This document shows positions 1-9,165 of a DNA stretch of 64,000 nucleotides, one piece after another. Origin of the DNA: an uncultured Thiohalocapsa sp. (GTDB taxonomy: Bacteria > Pseudomonadota > Gammaproteobacteria > Chromatiales > Chromatiaceae); the NCBI RefSeq assembly GCF_913063425.1, contig NZ_CAJXYK010000025.1, positions 21,959-85,958 of the forward strand, written 5' to 3'. A model generated the notes under the pieces. That model did no database searches, had not been told where the DNA came from, and saw nothing but the letters and a program-made list of their open reading frames with translations. Within the stretch, counting starts at the first letter, position 1; every line of letters starts with the position of its first letter. The position numbers and the translations under genes are program-made.

Positions 1-605
1 ACCTGCCGGAAGGTGCAGGGCGGGGAGAAGGTGGCGAGCGGCAACGGCGCGGTGCCGTCCCAGGGCGACTCGCCACCGGCGGCCTCGGCGCCGATCCACC
101 TGAGCTGCGCCTGCCCCAGCACCCGCCCGCCGCCGCCGGCCCCCGCGTGGCGCACCGTCAGTGTGAGGTCATAGTCGCCGTGCTCGAAGCCGGCGGCGAG
201 GTCCCGCGCAAAGCCCGTGTGCACGTGCAGCCGCACCCTGGGGTAGGTGCGCGCGAACTGGGCCAGCAGCTCCGGGAAAGGCCCTTCGGACAGGCCCTGG
301 GCCACGCCGAGGCGCAGCTCGCCCGCGATGGCGCTGTCCGCCACCGCGGCCACCGCCGCCTCCTGCATGCGCAGCAGCTGGCGGGCATGGCCCACGAAGC
401 GCTCCCCCGCCGCCGTCAGCCGGCGCTTGCGCCCCTGCGCCGCGAACAGGGCGCAGCCGAGCTCCTGTTCCAATCGGCGCACCTGCTGGCTCACCGTAGA
501 CTGGGTCTTGTGCAGCTGGCGGGCGGCGCGGTTGAAGCCGTCGAGGTCCACGACGGTGACGAAGGTACGCAGCAGCTCGGTGCTGAGGTTGGGCTGGTTG
601 GGCAT
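1..605 (-). CDS. LysR-family transcriptional regulator (C-terminus cut by window edge)
   Basis: The first 201 residues of a LysR-type regulator are present; the rest lies beyond the window start. The N-terminus holds a winged helix-turn-helix (about residues 5-62), with FNRAARQLHKTQSTVSQQVR as the recognition region. It is followed by the linker helix and the start of the effector-binding domain (RLGVAQGLSEGPFPELLAQF). The start at 605 gives MPNQPNLSTELLRTF, a normal LysR beginning. It is divergent from ilvD, and the 361-base gap contains a perfect inverted repeat, so ilvD and its own gene are plausible targets. The effector cannot be told from this part. Confidence 0.9.
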   Translation of the reverse strand, partial: MPNQPNLSTELLRTFVTVVDLDGFNRAARQLHKTQSTVSQQVRRLEQELGCALFAAQGRKRRLTAAGERFVGHARQLLRMQEAAVAAVADSAIAGELRLGVAQGLSEGPFPELLAQFARTYPRVRLHVHTGFARDLAAGFEHGDYDLTLTVRHAGAGGGGRVLGQAQLRWIGAEAAGGESPWDGTAPLPLATFSPPCTFRQ

Positions 606-966
606 TGAGCGGTGACTCCGCGGGAACGGGCTGGGTCACGCGAAGACGCAAAGACGCGAAGGGCGCGCGGCCTCTTGCGCCGTGGACAGCAGCTCCCGGG
701 CGCGCGATGAGGCGCTTGGGTGGTCAGGGCGTGAGCAGGGCAGGAGGCGCGAAGGGGAGAACACCGTGTTTCAGCATCCGTGAGTGGGCCTTGATCGTTC
801 GCCAATCATCATAGAACAGTCCAGAAAATATCATTAGAACGATCAATTGGTTTCGGCTAGTGTCGGGTCCGTGGCGCGAGAAGCGCGGTACGCCCCGATC
901 GTCGGCCGATCTCGCGCATACTCTCGGCTCGCAACCCCCTCCACCAGCATCAACCAGAGGCCCACG
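606..966. promoter_or_regulatory. Divergent lysR/ilvD intergenic region
   Basis: No gene is seen here. Near 640-662 is a short GA-rich repeat (cgcgaagacgcaaagacgcg). Bases 780-850 are clearly AT-rich compared with the flanks and carry the inverted repeat listed separately, so the promoters of both genes probably lie there. Confidence 0.5.
791..846. promoter_or_regulatory. Candidate LysR operator: perfect 10-bp inverted repeat
   Basis: TTGATCGTTC at 791-800 is matched by its exact reverse complement GAACGATCAA at 837-846, with 36 bp between. The spacing, the AT-rich surroundings and the place between a LysR gene and its divergent neighbour fit recognition and activation half-sites. Binding is inference. 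Confidence 0.5.
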
Positions 967-2649
967 ATGGATAAGAAGCTCAACCGCTACAGCTCCCGCG
1001 TCACCGAGCCCAAGGCCCAGGGCGCCTCCCAGGCCATGCTCTATGCCACCGGCCTCACCGAGGACGACCTCGGCAAGCCGCTCATCGGCATCGCCGGCGT
1101 CTACCTGGAGGGCAACCCCTGCAATATGCACATGCTGGAGCTCGCCGCGGAGGTGAAGGCCGGCACCGACGAGGCCGGCATGGTGGGCATGCGCTTCAAC
1201 ACCATCGGCGTGTCGGACGGCATCAGCATGGGCACCCGCGGCATGAGCTATTCGCTCCAGTCACGCGACCTCATTGCCGACTCCATGGAGACCGTCTGCG
1301 GCGCGCAGTGGTACGACGGGCTCATTGCGCTGCCCGGCTGCGACAAGAACATGCCGGGCTCGGTTATGGCCATGGCGCGGCTCGACCGCCCCGGCATCAT
1401 GGTCTACGGCGGCACCATCCGGGCCGGGCACGGCAAATCGGGGCAGCCGCTGGACATCGTCTCGGCGTTCCAGAGCTACGGGCAGTTCATCGCCGGCACC
1501 ATCAGCGAGGAGGAGCGCCAGGACATCGTCCGCCACGCCTGCCCGGGCCCCGGCGCCTGCGGCGGCATGTACACCGCCAACACCATGGCGTCGGCCATCG
1601 AGGCGCTCGGCATGTCCCTGCCCTACAGCGCCTCGACACCGGCCACGGACCCGGCCAAGTCCGAGGAATGCCGCCGCGCCGGTGAGGCCATGCGCAACCT
1701 GCTGGAGCACAACATCAAGCCCAGCGACATCATGACCCGCGCCGCCTTCGACAACGCGCTGGCGGTGGTCATGGCCTTGGGCGGCTCCACCAACGCCGTA
1801 CTGCACCTCATCGCCATGTCCCGCGCCATCGGCGTGAACCTGACCCTGGAGGACGTGCAGGCGGCCTCGGATCGCACGCCCTACCTCGCCGACTTGAAGC
1901 CCAGCGGCAAGTACGTGATGGAGGACCTGCACCAGGTGGGCGGCACGCCGGCGGTGATGAAGTACCTGATGTCCTTCGGCCTGATGCACCGCGACTGTCT
2001 CACGGTCACCGGCCATACCCTGGAGCAGAACCTCGCCGACCTGCCGGGCCTGGATGCGGACCAGCAGATCGTCATGCCCGTCACCAAGCCCATCAAGGAG
2101 ACGGCCCACATCCAGATCCTGAAGGGCAACCTGGCCCCCGAGGGCGCCGTGGCCAAGATCACCGGCAAGGAAGGGCTCCAGTTCCAGGGTCCCGCCCGCG
2201 TCTTCGACGCCGAGGAGGACATGCTCCACGCCTTGGAAGACGGCAGGATCCAAAAGGGCGACGTCGTCGTCATCCGCTACGAGGGTCCCAAGGGCGGCCC
2301 CGGCATGCCGGAGATGCTCACGCCCACCAGCGCCATCATGGGCGCCGGTCTCGGCAAGGACGTCGCGCTCATCACCGACGGGCGCTTCTCCGGCGGCTCC
2401 CACGGCTTCATCATCGGCCACGTCTGCCCCGAGGCCCAGGAAGGCGGCCCCATCGCCCTGCTGAAGGACGGCGACACCGTCACCATCGACGCCGCCCAGC
2501 GCCTCCTGGCCATGGACGTAGACGACCAGGAGCTTGCGCGCCGCCGCGCCGAGTGGACCATGCCGCCCTACAAGGCCACCCGCGGCACGCTCTACAAGTA
2601 CATCAAGGCCGTGCAGCCGGCGTCGGTGGGCTGTGTGACGGATGAATAG
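967..2649 (+). CDS. ilvD: Dihydroxy-acid dehydratase
   Basis: Member of the IlvD/Edd family, 560 residues, the usual size. It dehydrates 2,3-dihydroxy-3-methylbutanoate and the isoleucine-pathway homologue to 2-keto acids in the cytoplasm (valine, isoleucine and pantothenate supply). Iron-sulfur ligand cysteines are visible at C52 (GNPCNMH), C125 (GCDKNMPGS) and C198 ([13 protein letters not shown]), the last being the family signature; the lysine of CDK is the usual metal-site residue. The start at 967 is chosen because [10 protein letters not shown] matches typical IlvD N-termini; an open frame runs upstream to 847 but looks non-coding. The divergent LysR gene may control it. Sugar-acid dehydratases share the fold, but motif details favour IlvD. 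Confidence 0.95.
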   Translation: MDKKLNRYSSRVTEPKAQGASQAMLYATGLTEDDLGKPLIGIAGVYLEGNPCNMHMLELAAEVKAGTDEAGMVGMRFNTIGVSDGISMGTRGMSYSLQSRDLIADSMETVCGAQWYDGLIALPGCDKNMPGSVMAMARLDRPGIMVYGGTIRAGHGKSGQPLDIVSAFQSYGQFIAGTISEEERQDIVRHACPGPGACGGMYTANTMASAIEALGMSLPYSASTPATDPAKSEECRRAGEAMRNLLEHNIKPSDIMTRAAFDNALAVVMALGGSTNAVLHLIAMSRAIGVNLTLEDVQAASDRTPYLADLKPSGKYVMEDLHQVGGTPAVMKYLMSFGLMHRDCLTVTGHTLEQNLADLPGLDADQQIVMPVTKPIKETAHIQILKGNLAPEGAVAKITGKEGLQFQGPARVFDAEEDMLHALEDGRIQKGDVVVIRYEGPKGGPGMPEMLTPTSAIMGAGLGKDVALITDGRFSGGSHGFIIGHVCPEAQEGGPIALLKDGDTVTIDAAQRLLAMDVDDQELARRRAEWTMPPYKATRGTLYKYIKAVQPASVGCVTDE

Positions 2650-2681
2650 AGTACGGAGCGCCGAGTAATAAGTACGGAGGC

Positions 2682-2849
2682 ATGCCCGTCGAACATCGGC
2701 GTTCCGATACCCTGTACGAGGATGCGATCCTCGCGGCAACGGCGCTGACCCATGGCCTGATCGTGGTCACCCGCAACGTGCGCGACTTCACGCCCTTCTC
2801 GGTACCGACGCTGAACCCCTTCGACGCGTCCGCAGTGGGCAAAAGGTAA
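2682..2849 (+). pseudogene. VapC/PIN-toxin C-terminal fragment
   Basis: A 55-codon frame encodes YEDAILAATALTHGLIVVTR followed by NVRDF, the classic end of FitB/VapC-type PIN toxins (final catalytic Asp region and TRNxxDF motif). The catalytic N-terminal two thirds are missing and no matching antitoxin is adjacent on this strand. It is a relic. Its last codons run into a repeat-element footprint (about 2836-2856). Confidence 0.75.
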
Positions 2850-2853
2850 GACC

Positions 2854-2889
2854 TGACGCTGAGGCAGGTCATGACGCTGAGGCAGGTCA
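2854..2889. repeat. Perfect 18-bp tandem duplication
   Basis: TGACGCTGAGGCAGGTCA occurs twice head to tail (2854-2871 and 2872-2889). The last three bases form the stop codon of the downstream minus-strand toxin gene. Confidence 0.9.
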
Positions 2890-3306
2890 GCCTCCTTCCG
2901 CTCCACCCGGCAGCAGGTCAAAGCCCTGCTCGGCGAAATGCCCGTCGAAGGCGAAGGCCCGCCGGAGGTTGAGCCGCCGCATGACCGCAAAGCTGGTGCA
3001 GTCCACGAGACTCAGCCGGCGGCGCCCCTGGGTCAGCAATGCGCTGACGGCCGCCGTGTGATCCTGCTCGGTGACCCAGCAGGTCGACACGACCGGCAAC
3101 ATCGCGTCATTGAGCGCCCGTACGGCCGTGAGGCCGAGCCTCGCCTGGATGAGCGCAAAAGACTCGACCAGGATGTAGTTGGTGGTCAGGAGGGCTGTCG
3201 GACGCGCGGCGGACAGGAGTGATCGCCAGGTTTCCCGCGCCTGCGCCTGCACCCGATCCTCGCGATCGAGGATGGCATAGAGGGCGGATGCATCGATGAA
3301 GATCAA
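2887..3306 (-). CDS. PIN-domain toxin (VapC-like)
   Basis: 139 residues forming a single PIN nuclease domain. Acidic residues expected for metal binding are visible: D5 (MIFIDASALYAILD), E49 in YILVESFALIQ, and D102 with a further Asp near 120 (LSLVDCTSFAVMRR, FAFDGHF). VapC toxins cleave RNA, often tRNA. It overlaps the upstream antitoxin gene by 4 bp (3303-3306), the standard translational coupling of a TA pair. The cassette is bracketed by related repeat footprints at 2836-2856 and 3660-3707. Confidence 0.85.
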   Translation of the reverse strand: MIFIDASALYAILDREDRVQAQARETWRSLLSAARPTALLTTNYILVESFALIQARLGLTAVRALNDAMLPVVSTCWVTEQDHTAAVSALLTQGRRRLSLVDCTSFAVMRRLNLRRAFAFDGHFAEQGFDLLPGGAEGG

Positions 3307-3551
3307 GGGCCGAAGGCTCCGGTCAGGTAGTCGTCATGGCGCTCGGCAACGTCCTGATACCCGGATGCGAAACGCCCCGCCGCTGCCATGGCCTGTTCTC
3401 GCAGGGCATCCGCGGTAGGCGCTGTGCGTGAATCCATCCAGTCATCGACTGCACGGCGCACGAGTGACGAGACCGACGCATGCTCGGCGGCGGCCTGCTC
3501 GCGAAGCGCCCGGAGCTGTCGCTCGTCGAACTGGATCTGAACGCGAACCAT
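3303..3551 (-). CDS. Ribbon-helix-helix antitoxin for the adjacent PIN toxin
   Basis: 82 residues. The N-terminus MVRVQIQFDERQLRALREQA is a typical MetJ/Arc beta strand plus helix that binds the operator; the C-terminal half (DALREQAMAAAGRF onward) would wrap the toxin. The start at 3551 is chosen because the RHH strand begins there; an in-frame ATG at 3575 would add eight residues. It lies upstream of and overlaps the toxin, so it is translated first, and the pair probably represses its own promoter. Confidence 0.82.
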   Translation of the reverse strand: MVRVQIQFDERQLRALREQAAAEHASVSSLVRRAVDDWMDSRTAPTADALREQAMAAAGRFASGYQDVAERHDDYLTGAFGP

Positions 3552-3659
3552 TTTGTGTATGCCATCAGCCAGCATATGGTGATGGCAGTTTAGTGCCGTG
3601 GCAGGGTGGCCGCAAAGTGCGCAGCCACTGCTCCCTCGCGTCGCCATGCTGTAGCTCAG

Positions 3660-3707
3660 GGTCGGGTCCTGCCTTTTGCCGTCCGGGCAAAAAGGCAAGA
3701 CCCGACC
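3660..3707. repeat. Long near-perfect hairpin element (RAYT/REP type footprint)
   Basis: The left arm, 3660-3680 (GGTCGGGTC, then TGCCTTTTGCC), pairs with the right arm, 3686-3707 (GGCAAAAAGGCA, then GACCCGACC), around a 5-base loop; there is only one small mismatch/bulge. Similar pieces occur at 2836-2856 and 60654-60668, the latter beside a transposase remnant. It lies between the end of the SNF2 gene and the antitoxin start and could also stop transcription. Confidence 0.7.
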
Positions 3708-3765
3708 ATCCCCCCGCGCCGCCGAAGCGGCTCGGCAGCCCAGAGCCCAGGTCGACCATCAGTGG

Positions 3766-6700
3766 TTAGGCCGACGCGGAGCCGGCGCCGACACCGTCGC
3801 GCACCAGGGCCAGCATCTGGTCGTAGTCGAGGCGGGCGCTGTCGTCGGTGCCCTCGAGCAGGGCGTCGGCGAGGTCGCGCTTGGCGGCGTGCAGCTTCAG
3901 GATCTTCTGCTCGATGGTGTCTTTCGCCACGAGACGGTAGATGGTCACCGGGCGCTCCTGGCCGATGCGGTGGGCGCGGTCGGAGGCCTGATCCTCAACG
4001 GCCGGGTTCCACCAGGGGTCCATGTGGATCACGTAGTCGGCGGCGGTCAGGTTCAGGCCGGCGCCGCCGGCGCGCAGGCTGATCAGGAACAGCTCGCCGT
4101 CGCCGGCCTGGAAGGCGTCCACGGCGGCGCGGCGCCTGGGCTCCGGGGTCGAGCCATCGAGGTACTGGTAGCGGATGCCGCGGGCGTCCAGGTGCTCGCG
4201 GATCAGGCGCAGGTGGTCGACGAACTGGCTGAAGACCAGCGCCTTGTGGCGGTTCTCGCGCATCTCGTCCACCAGGTCCGCGAAGGCGTCGAGCTTGCTG
4301 CTCGGCAGCTGGCTGTCCGGCTGGGTGTTGTCCGGCAGGGCCAGGCGCGGATGGCAGCAGGCGCGGCGCAGGCGCATGATCTCGGCCAGCAGCTGCATGC
4401 GCCGCTGGCCCGGGTTGGCGCTGTCCGCGGCGGCCTCGATGCGGTCCAGGGCGTCGCGGCGCACGGCCTCGTACAGGGCCAGCTCGCTGTCGCTGAGCTC
4501 GATCTCCAGCGTGATCTCGGTGCGCGGCGGCAGCTCGCTCAGGACCTCGCTCTTCAGGCGGCGCAGGATGAACGGGCGCAGCAGCCGGCGCAGCCGGTCG
4601 CGGGCGGCCTGGTCCTGGTGCTGCTCGATGGGCACCGCAAAGCGGGCGTTGAAGGCATCATGCGAGCCGAGCAGGCCGGGATTGATGAAGCGGAACAGAT
4701 TCCACAGCTCGCCCAGGTGGTTCTCGATGGGCGTGCCGGTGGTGATCATCCGAAAGGCCCCGTCGAGCTGCATCATGGCCCGGGAGCGCTTGGTGAGCGC
4801 GTTCTTGAAGGCCTGGGCCTCGTCGGCGACGATGGTCTGCCAGTGCACGCCGGCGAGGCGCTCGGCCTCGGTCTGCAAGAGCCCGTAGCTGGCGACGATC
4901 AGATCAAAGGGCCCGGCCGCCGCCAGCATCGCTGCGCGGTCGCCGGGGCCGAAGCGCAGCGGGCGCAGGGTCGGCGCGAAGCGCGCGGCCTCCTCCAGCC
5001 AGTTGCCGCAGACCGAGGTCGGCGCCAGCACCAGGGTCGGCCCGGCCGGCGCCCGGGACAGGATCAGCGCCAGGGCCTGCACGGTCTTACCGAGCCCCAT
5101 GTCGTCGGCCAGGCAGGCGCCGGCGCCCCAGTGCGCGAGCCGCGCCAGCCAGCGGTAGCCCTCCACCTGGTAGTCGCGCAGCTCCGCCTGCAGTGTGGAC
5201 GGCACCTGCGGGTCCAGCGTGCGCACCTCGCGCAGGCGCTCCAGCTGCGCGTCCCAATCCGGAGACCCGGCGACTTTCATGCCATCCATCAGCTCCTCCA
5301 CGGCGGCCGCCGCCAGCGGATGGAAGCGACCGCGATCGGTCAGGGCCGCGAGCCCGTCCAGGCGCCGGCGCAGGGCGTCGCTCAGGCTCAGCACGTCGCG
5401 CTCGCCCAAGCGCACGAAGCGGCTGTTGGTCGCGGCGGCCCGCGCCAGCAGCTCGCGCAGCGCGATGACGCGGCCATCGTCGAGGCGCAGCTCCCCGCCG
5501 AGCTCGAGCCAATCCTGCCGGCGGGCAACGGCGGGGCGCAGCTGCTCCACCCGGGCCTGGGCCGTCAGCGCGATGCGCTTGCCCTTGGGCCAGTCCAGCA
5601 CCACCGCGTCGCCCAGGTCCTGCAACTGCTCCAGCGCGCTCAGCGCGGTCTCCGGGTCGTCGAGCTGCCAGTGGCCGACTTCGGCGACTGTGTCCGTCCG
5701 GTCCTCGCCGGCCAGCGCCGGGCACTGCGCCAGCAGGTCCTGCACGGCCTCGCGCTCGGCCTTAAGTCGGCGGGTGCAGCGCACCGCCCGGCCGTCGATC
5801 TCGGTGAGCAGGGTCGCGCTGCCCGCGCCGGGGCGCAGCTGCGGGCCGGCGTCGCCGCAGGGGTGCACGAACAGCTCCAGGCTCAGGCCCTCATCCAGCG
5901 GGGTCAGATGCAGGTGCGGGCGCGGATCGGCCTCGATCTGCTCCGCGGCATCGTCGGCACCGCCGCCGATGTCCGAATGCACAGTGACCATCGGCGCAAT
6001 GGTGGCCAGGCTGGCCAGCAGCCGGCGCTCGGCGCCCTTGGGTACCTGTAGACCCTCATAGCCGAGGATCGAGGCGATCTGCCGGTGCCCGGCATCGAAT
6101 TCCACCAGCCGGACGCGCCGCTGCGACTCGCGCACCGGCACCACGCTCAGGCCTTCCTTCGGGAAGGGCTCGATGCGTACCAGGATATCGCGGCTGCGCC
6201 GCGACACCGTCAGCGTCGGGCCGCTGCGGATCAGCTCCACCGGCGCCTCGTCGCCCGGGTCGGCGAGCAGCAGCGGATGGCCCACCGCGGCGATCAGGGC
6301 CCGATCCGGGTCCAGCAGGTAGATCCACTGCCCGCCCCTGCCCCAGGGGCCGCGCATCTGCTCGCGCACGATGCAGTCGCAGATGGCCCGATCCTGCGGT
6401 GTCAGATGCGGCATCTGCTGGGCCTCTTCGGCCAGGCGCTGCAAGGACACGGCGCGGCCCCGGGTCCAGCCGCCGGCCTTGGTGCGCTTCTGCTCGCGCG
6501 GCTCCAGGGTCGCGTACTCGCCCTTCAGCACCAGGAGCCAGATCAGGCGCAGGCTGTGCCCGGCGCCGTCGTCGTCGCCGGCGCTGTCCGGGGCGAGCCG
6601 CTCCAGGGCCTCCAGCGCCAGTTCCCAGCTCGGCTTCGGCTGCAGCAGATCGGCCAGGGGCTCGCACGCGGCCGTGGTCGGGTCCGGGCTCGGCAGCTCG

Positions 6701-7332
6701 CCGGTGTAGCCGCAAGCCCGCAGCACCGCGATGGCCTCGGCCGCGTACCAGCGCTCGCCCTGCTCCGCGGCGGTGTGGGCATGGCGGGCCAGGGCCGGCA
6801 GTGCGCCCTTGTCCAGTGGCTCGCCGAGCCAATGCAGCGCCAGGGTCTGGAACAGGAGCGGCAGCGGGCCCTTAGGGCCGAGTATGAAGTGCAGCGCATA
6901 GCCGTCCGCAGGCTTGGCCTGGCCGGACAGGACCCCGGCCAGATCGCCGATGATGCGAAAGACGTATTCGAATGGGTCCGTGACGCTGGCGCGCAGGCAG
7001 GTGGCCACCTGCTGCTGCACCCGGGTCAGATCGTCCGCCTCGCCGCGCCGCAGCAGGAGCAGCAGGTACAGCACGCCGGGCAGGCGCTGCAGGTACAGCT
7101 TGCGCTTGCCGGTGCGCTTGCGCTCGGCCTTGTGGGCGGCGTCGAAATGGGCGATTGCCTCGTCATAGTTGCCGCGCAGCACGCCGAGCCAGCCGGCCAG
7201 GGTCTCGGCCTCGGTCTCGGTGCGCTCGGCCAGCAGCGGGTTAAGCTCAGCGGCCGGCACGGTCAGCAGGTCCAGCGCCGCGTCCGGCTGGCTCTGCAGG
7301 GCGCGGTCGATGAGCTCGCGGGCGGCGCTCAT
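3766..7332 (-). CDS. SNF2-family DEAD/DEAH ATPase (HepA/Rad54-like)
   Basis: 1188 residues. The C-terminal half is a complete Swi2/Snf2 motor: Walker A LADDMGLGKTVQALAL near residue 741, DEAQ box (IVADEAQAFKN) near 834, TGTPIENHLGELWNLF, the helicase C motif LISLRAGGAGLNLT, and DRAHRIGQERPVTIYRL near the end. These motors translocate on duplex DNA and remodel protein-DNA complexes. The first ~640 residues are a helical region with TPR-like character and unassigned beta-rich parts. The gene overlaps the upstream 601-residue gene by 4 bp, so the two are translationally coupled and probably form one complex. It could serve DNA repair, transcription recycling or defence; the sequence does not decide. 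Confidence 0.9.
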   Translation of the reverse strand: MSAARELIDRALQSQPDAALDLLTVPAAELNPLLAERTETEAETLAGWLGVLRGNYDEAIAHFDAAHKAERKRTGKRKLYLQRLPGVLYLLLLLRRGEADDLTRVQQQVATCLRASVTDPFEYVFRIIGDLAGVLSGQAKPADGYALHFILGPKGPLPLLFQTLALHWLGEPLDKGALPALARHAHTAAEQGERWYAAEAIAVLRACGYTGELPSPDPTTAACEPLADLLQPKPSWELALEALERLAPDSAGDDDGAGHSLRLIWLLVLKGEYATLEPREQKRTKAGGWTRGRAVSLQRLAEEAQQMPHLTPQDRAICDCIVREQMRGPWGRGGQWIYLLDPDRALIAAVGHPLLLADPGDEAPVELIRSGPTLTVSRRSRDILVRIEPFPKEGLSVVPVRESQRRVRLVEFDAGHRQIASILGYEGLQVPKGAERRLLASLATIAPMVTVHSDIGGGADDAAEQIEADPRPHLHLTPLDEGLSLELFVHPCGDAGPQLRPGAGSATLLTEIDGRAVRCTRRLKAEREAVQDLLAQCPALAGEDRTDTVAEVGHWQLDDPETALSALEQLQDLGDAVVLDWPKGKRIALTAQARVEQLRPAVARRQDWLELGGELRLDDGRVIALRELLARAAATNSRFVRLGERDVLSLSDALRRRLDGLAALTDRGRFHPLAAAAVEELMDGMKVAGSPDWDAQLERLREVRTLDPQVPSTLQAELRDYQVEGYRWLARLAHWGAGACLADDMGLGKTVQALALILSRAPAGPTLVLAPTSVCGNWLEEAARFAPTLRPLRFGPGDRAAMLAAAGPFDLIVASYGLLQTEAERLAGVHWQTIVADEAQAFKNALTKRSRAMMQLDGAFRMITTGTPIENHLGELWNLFRFINPGLLGSHDAFNARFAVPIEQHQDQAARDRLRRLLRPFILRRLKSEVLSELPPRTEITLEIELSDSELALYEAVRRDALDRIEAAADSANPGQRRMQLLAEIMRLRRACCHPRLALPDNTQPDSQLPSSKLDAFADLVDEMRENRHKALVFSQFVDHLRLIREHLDARGIRYQYLDGSTPEPRRRAAVDAFQAGDGELFLISLRAGGAGLNLTAADYVIHMDPWWNPAVEDQASDRAHRIGQERPVTIYRLVAKDTIEQKILKLHAAKRDLADALLEGTDDSARLDYDQMLALVRDGVGAGSASA

Positions 7333-9134
7333 GGGCCAAGCTCAGGCAGCACGAAGCCGAGCCGCGCGAGCCCTTTGCGGAAGGCGGCGAGCTTCTTTTC
7401 CGGCACGCAGAGCAGGCGCTCGCCGGCGCGGCTGCAATGGGCGGCCGTGGCGGGGTCGTCGGCCAGGAGTCCGGCCAGAGCGGCATCGCGGCACTGGATC
7501 AGCCGCGCCGGGCCGAGGTCGGTCAGGGCCGTCGCGCGCTGGTCGATGCCGTCGAGCAGCTCGCCGAGCTCCGGCGGCGCGGTGCCGTCCAGCGCGGTTT
7601 CCAGAAACGCGCGGTTGCGGGCGCGCTCGTCGGCGTCGCTGCCGCGGGCGAGCAGGGCCTCGGCGTCGAGCTGCCAGCGCGCGGCCGTGACCTGGGTCGC
7701 GATCTGCTCCAGCTGGAGCTGCTCGGCGGGCTCGGCCGGGCGCAGCAGGTCGAGGCTCAGGTCCGGCCCGACCCGGAACAGCGGCGCACGCGCCACCGGC
7801 GCTGGCGCATACTCGTCGGCCAGGCCCACGCAATAGGCGCCGAGCGGGTTCAGGCGCAGATAGCGCAGGCCGTCGTAGCGGCTCAAAAATGCAAGATCGT
7901 CGGCGCCCCAGCGGTCGTGGTAGTCCGGGCGGGCGCCATGGGGCAGCGTGTAGGCGACATCGACGAGGCCGAGCGTGGCCAGGTATTCAAAGAGGTAGGC
8001 CAGCGTATAGCGCGCCTCCAGGATCTCGAAGTCGTCGCCGCCGTCATAGCCCAGGCTGCCGTAGTTGGCATCGAACAGATAGAGCTTCCACAGATTGCCG
8101 GCGACCTCGAAGCGAAAGCCCTCCAGCTTCATCTGCCGGAACAGGTCGTCCACCGACAACCACTTGCCCACCGGGCAGCAGGCGTGCAGCGCGTCCTCGA
8201 TCACCAGCCGCCGGTCCACCGGCGCCGACAGCCGCACGCCCTTGGCGGTCTGCCCCTTGATCAGGTCCACGCGCCGCAGCTCGTCCGGCGCGCCCTTCTT
8301 CTGCCAGCGGGCGTACAGATCCGCGACAACCTCGTGCACGGGCTGGGCCAGGGCCTTCTTGCCTTTGGGCGTGAGCGCCAGCTTGCTGCCGTCGATCTTC
8401 GCAAGCCCGCCGGTCTGCAGCAGCAGCGGCCAGGCATGGGCGCGGATGGGAAACACCGGCCCGCCGGCCCAGCGCGGGGTGTCGTCGTCGCCGTCGTCGG
8501 CATACCAATCGCCGCCATGCAGCACCTCGGCGATCCGACGCGCGCCGGCGGCGCTGACGACGCCGGTCTTGGCGCCCACCGCGACACGGCCCTGGGCGAC
8601 CAGGCGCAGCACCGCCGGCAGGTCCTGGCGCACCATCGGCTCGGTGTCGCGGCGCTTGAGGGGCTCGGGCTCGTCGTCGTCTTCGTCCACGGCGATCGCG
8701 GCCGGCAGTTGCTCGTCCTCCAGCAGCGGGATGTCCATCGGCGGCGGTACCGGCAGCAGCGGCGCGAGTCGCTCGGCGAGGTCGTCCGGAACCCGGTTGT
8801 CGTAAAGCAGGACCTCCAGCGCGCTCGGCGGCTCCGGCTGCCGCGGAAAGCGATAGGGGTCGCGGGTGAAGAAGCCCGGCAGCGCACCGTATTTGGCCTC
8901 GAACGCGACCGGGCGGAAGCGCCCGTCCCAGTGGTGCACCGCTTCGGCGACGGCGTTGCGCTCCGGCTCCGAGAGCCCGGCGACGATGTGGGCCAGGGCA
9001 TCAGACAGCAGGCAGCCGCTGATCGCGGCCACCAGCTCGGCCTTGCGCTGTGGGCGTCTGCCCACCGGCAGCTGGGCGAGGCGCGTCCTCAGGGCATCGG
9101 CCGTCAGGGCTTCGAGGGTATCTTTGAGCGTCAT
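7329..9134 (-). CDS. Uncharacterised 601-residue partner of the SNF2 ATPase
   Basis: I do not recognise a family. The N-terminus (MTLKDTLEALTADALRTRLA, then RRPQRKAELVAAI) looks like a SAP-type DNA-binding motif: helices around a leucine and RKAEL core. The rest is a soluble alpha/beta protein with an acidic stretch near residues 145-165 (DEDDDEPEPLKRRD) and possible winged-helix segments. The start at 9134 is chosen because an in-frame extension upstream reads through the palindromic repeat array. The 3' end overlaps the SNF2 gene by 4 bp. The fixed pairing suggests that it targets or regulates the motor; this is inference. Confidence 0.7.
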   Translation of the reverse strand: MTLKDTLEALTADALRTRLAQLPVGRRPQRKAELVAAISGCLLSDALAHIVAGLSEPERNAVAEAVHHWDGRFRPVAFEAKYGALPGFFTRDPYRFPRQPEPPSALEVLLYDNRVPDDLAERLAPLLPVPPPMDIPLLEDEQLPAAIAVDEDDDEPEPLKRRDTEPMVRQDLPAVLRLVAQGRVAVGAKTGVVSAAGARRIAEVLHGGDWYADDGDDDTPRWAGGPVFPIRAHAWPLLLQTGGLAKIDGSKLALTPKGKKALAQPVHEVVADLYARWQKKGAPDELRRVDLIKGQTAKGVRLSAPVDRRLVIEDALHACCPVGKWLSVDDLFRQMKLEGFRFEVAGNLWKLYLFDANYGSLGYDGGDDFEILEARYTLAYLFEYLATLGLVDVAYTLPHGARPDYHDRWGADDLAFLSRYDGLRYLRLNPLGAYCVGLADEYAPAPVARAPLFRVGPDLSLDLLRPAEPAEQLQLEQIATQVTAARWQLDAEALLARGSDADERARNRAFLETALDGTAPPELGELLDGIDQRATALTDLGPARLIQCRDAALAGLLADDPATAAHCSRAGERLLCVPEKKLAAFRKGLARLGFVLPELGP

Positions 9135-9165
9135 GGCCGGGGGGATGTCGAACCTCTGCTTCACT

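Noticed and set aside
3676..6051. Very long plus-strand open frame opposite the SNF2 gene
   Set aside because: It is the antisense of the SNF2 coding frame, low in complexity (Gln/Ala/Gly/Arg) and without motifs; GC-rich DNA often gives such shadows.
3766..9134. SNF2 pair as a second Zorya or a known defence system
   Set aside because: No ZorA/B-like membrane genes, nuclease or methylase adjoin it; the motor resembles general HepA/Rad54 proteins, so it is reported only as an unknown two-gene module.
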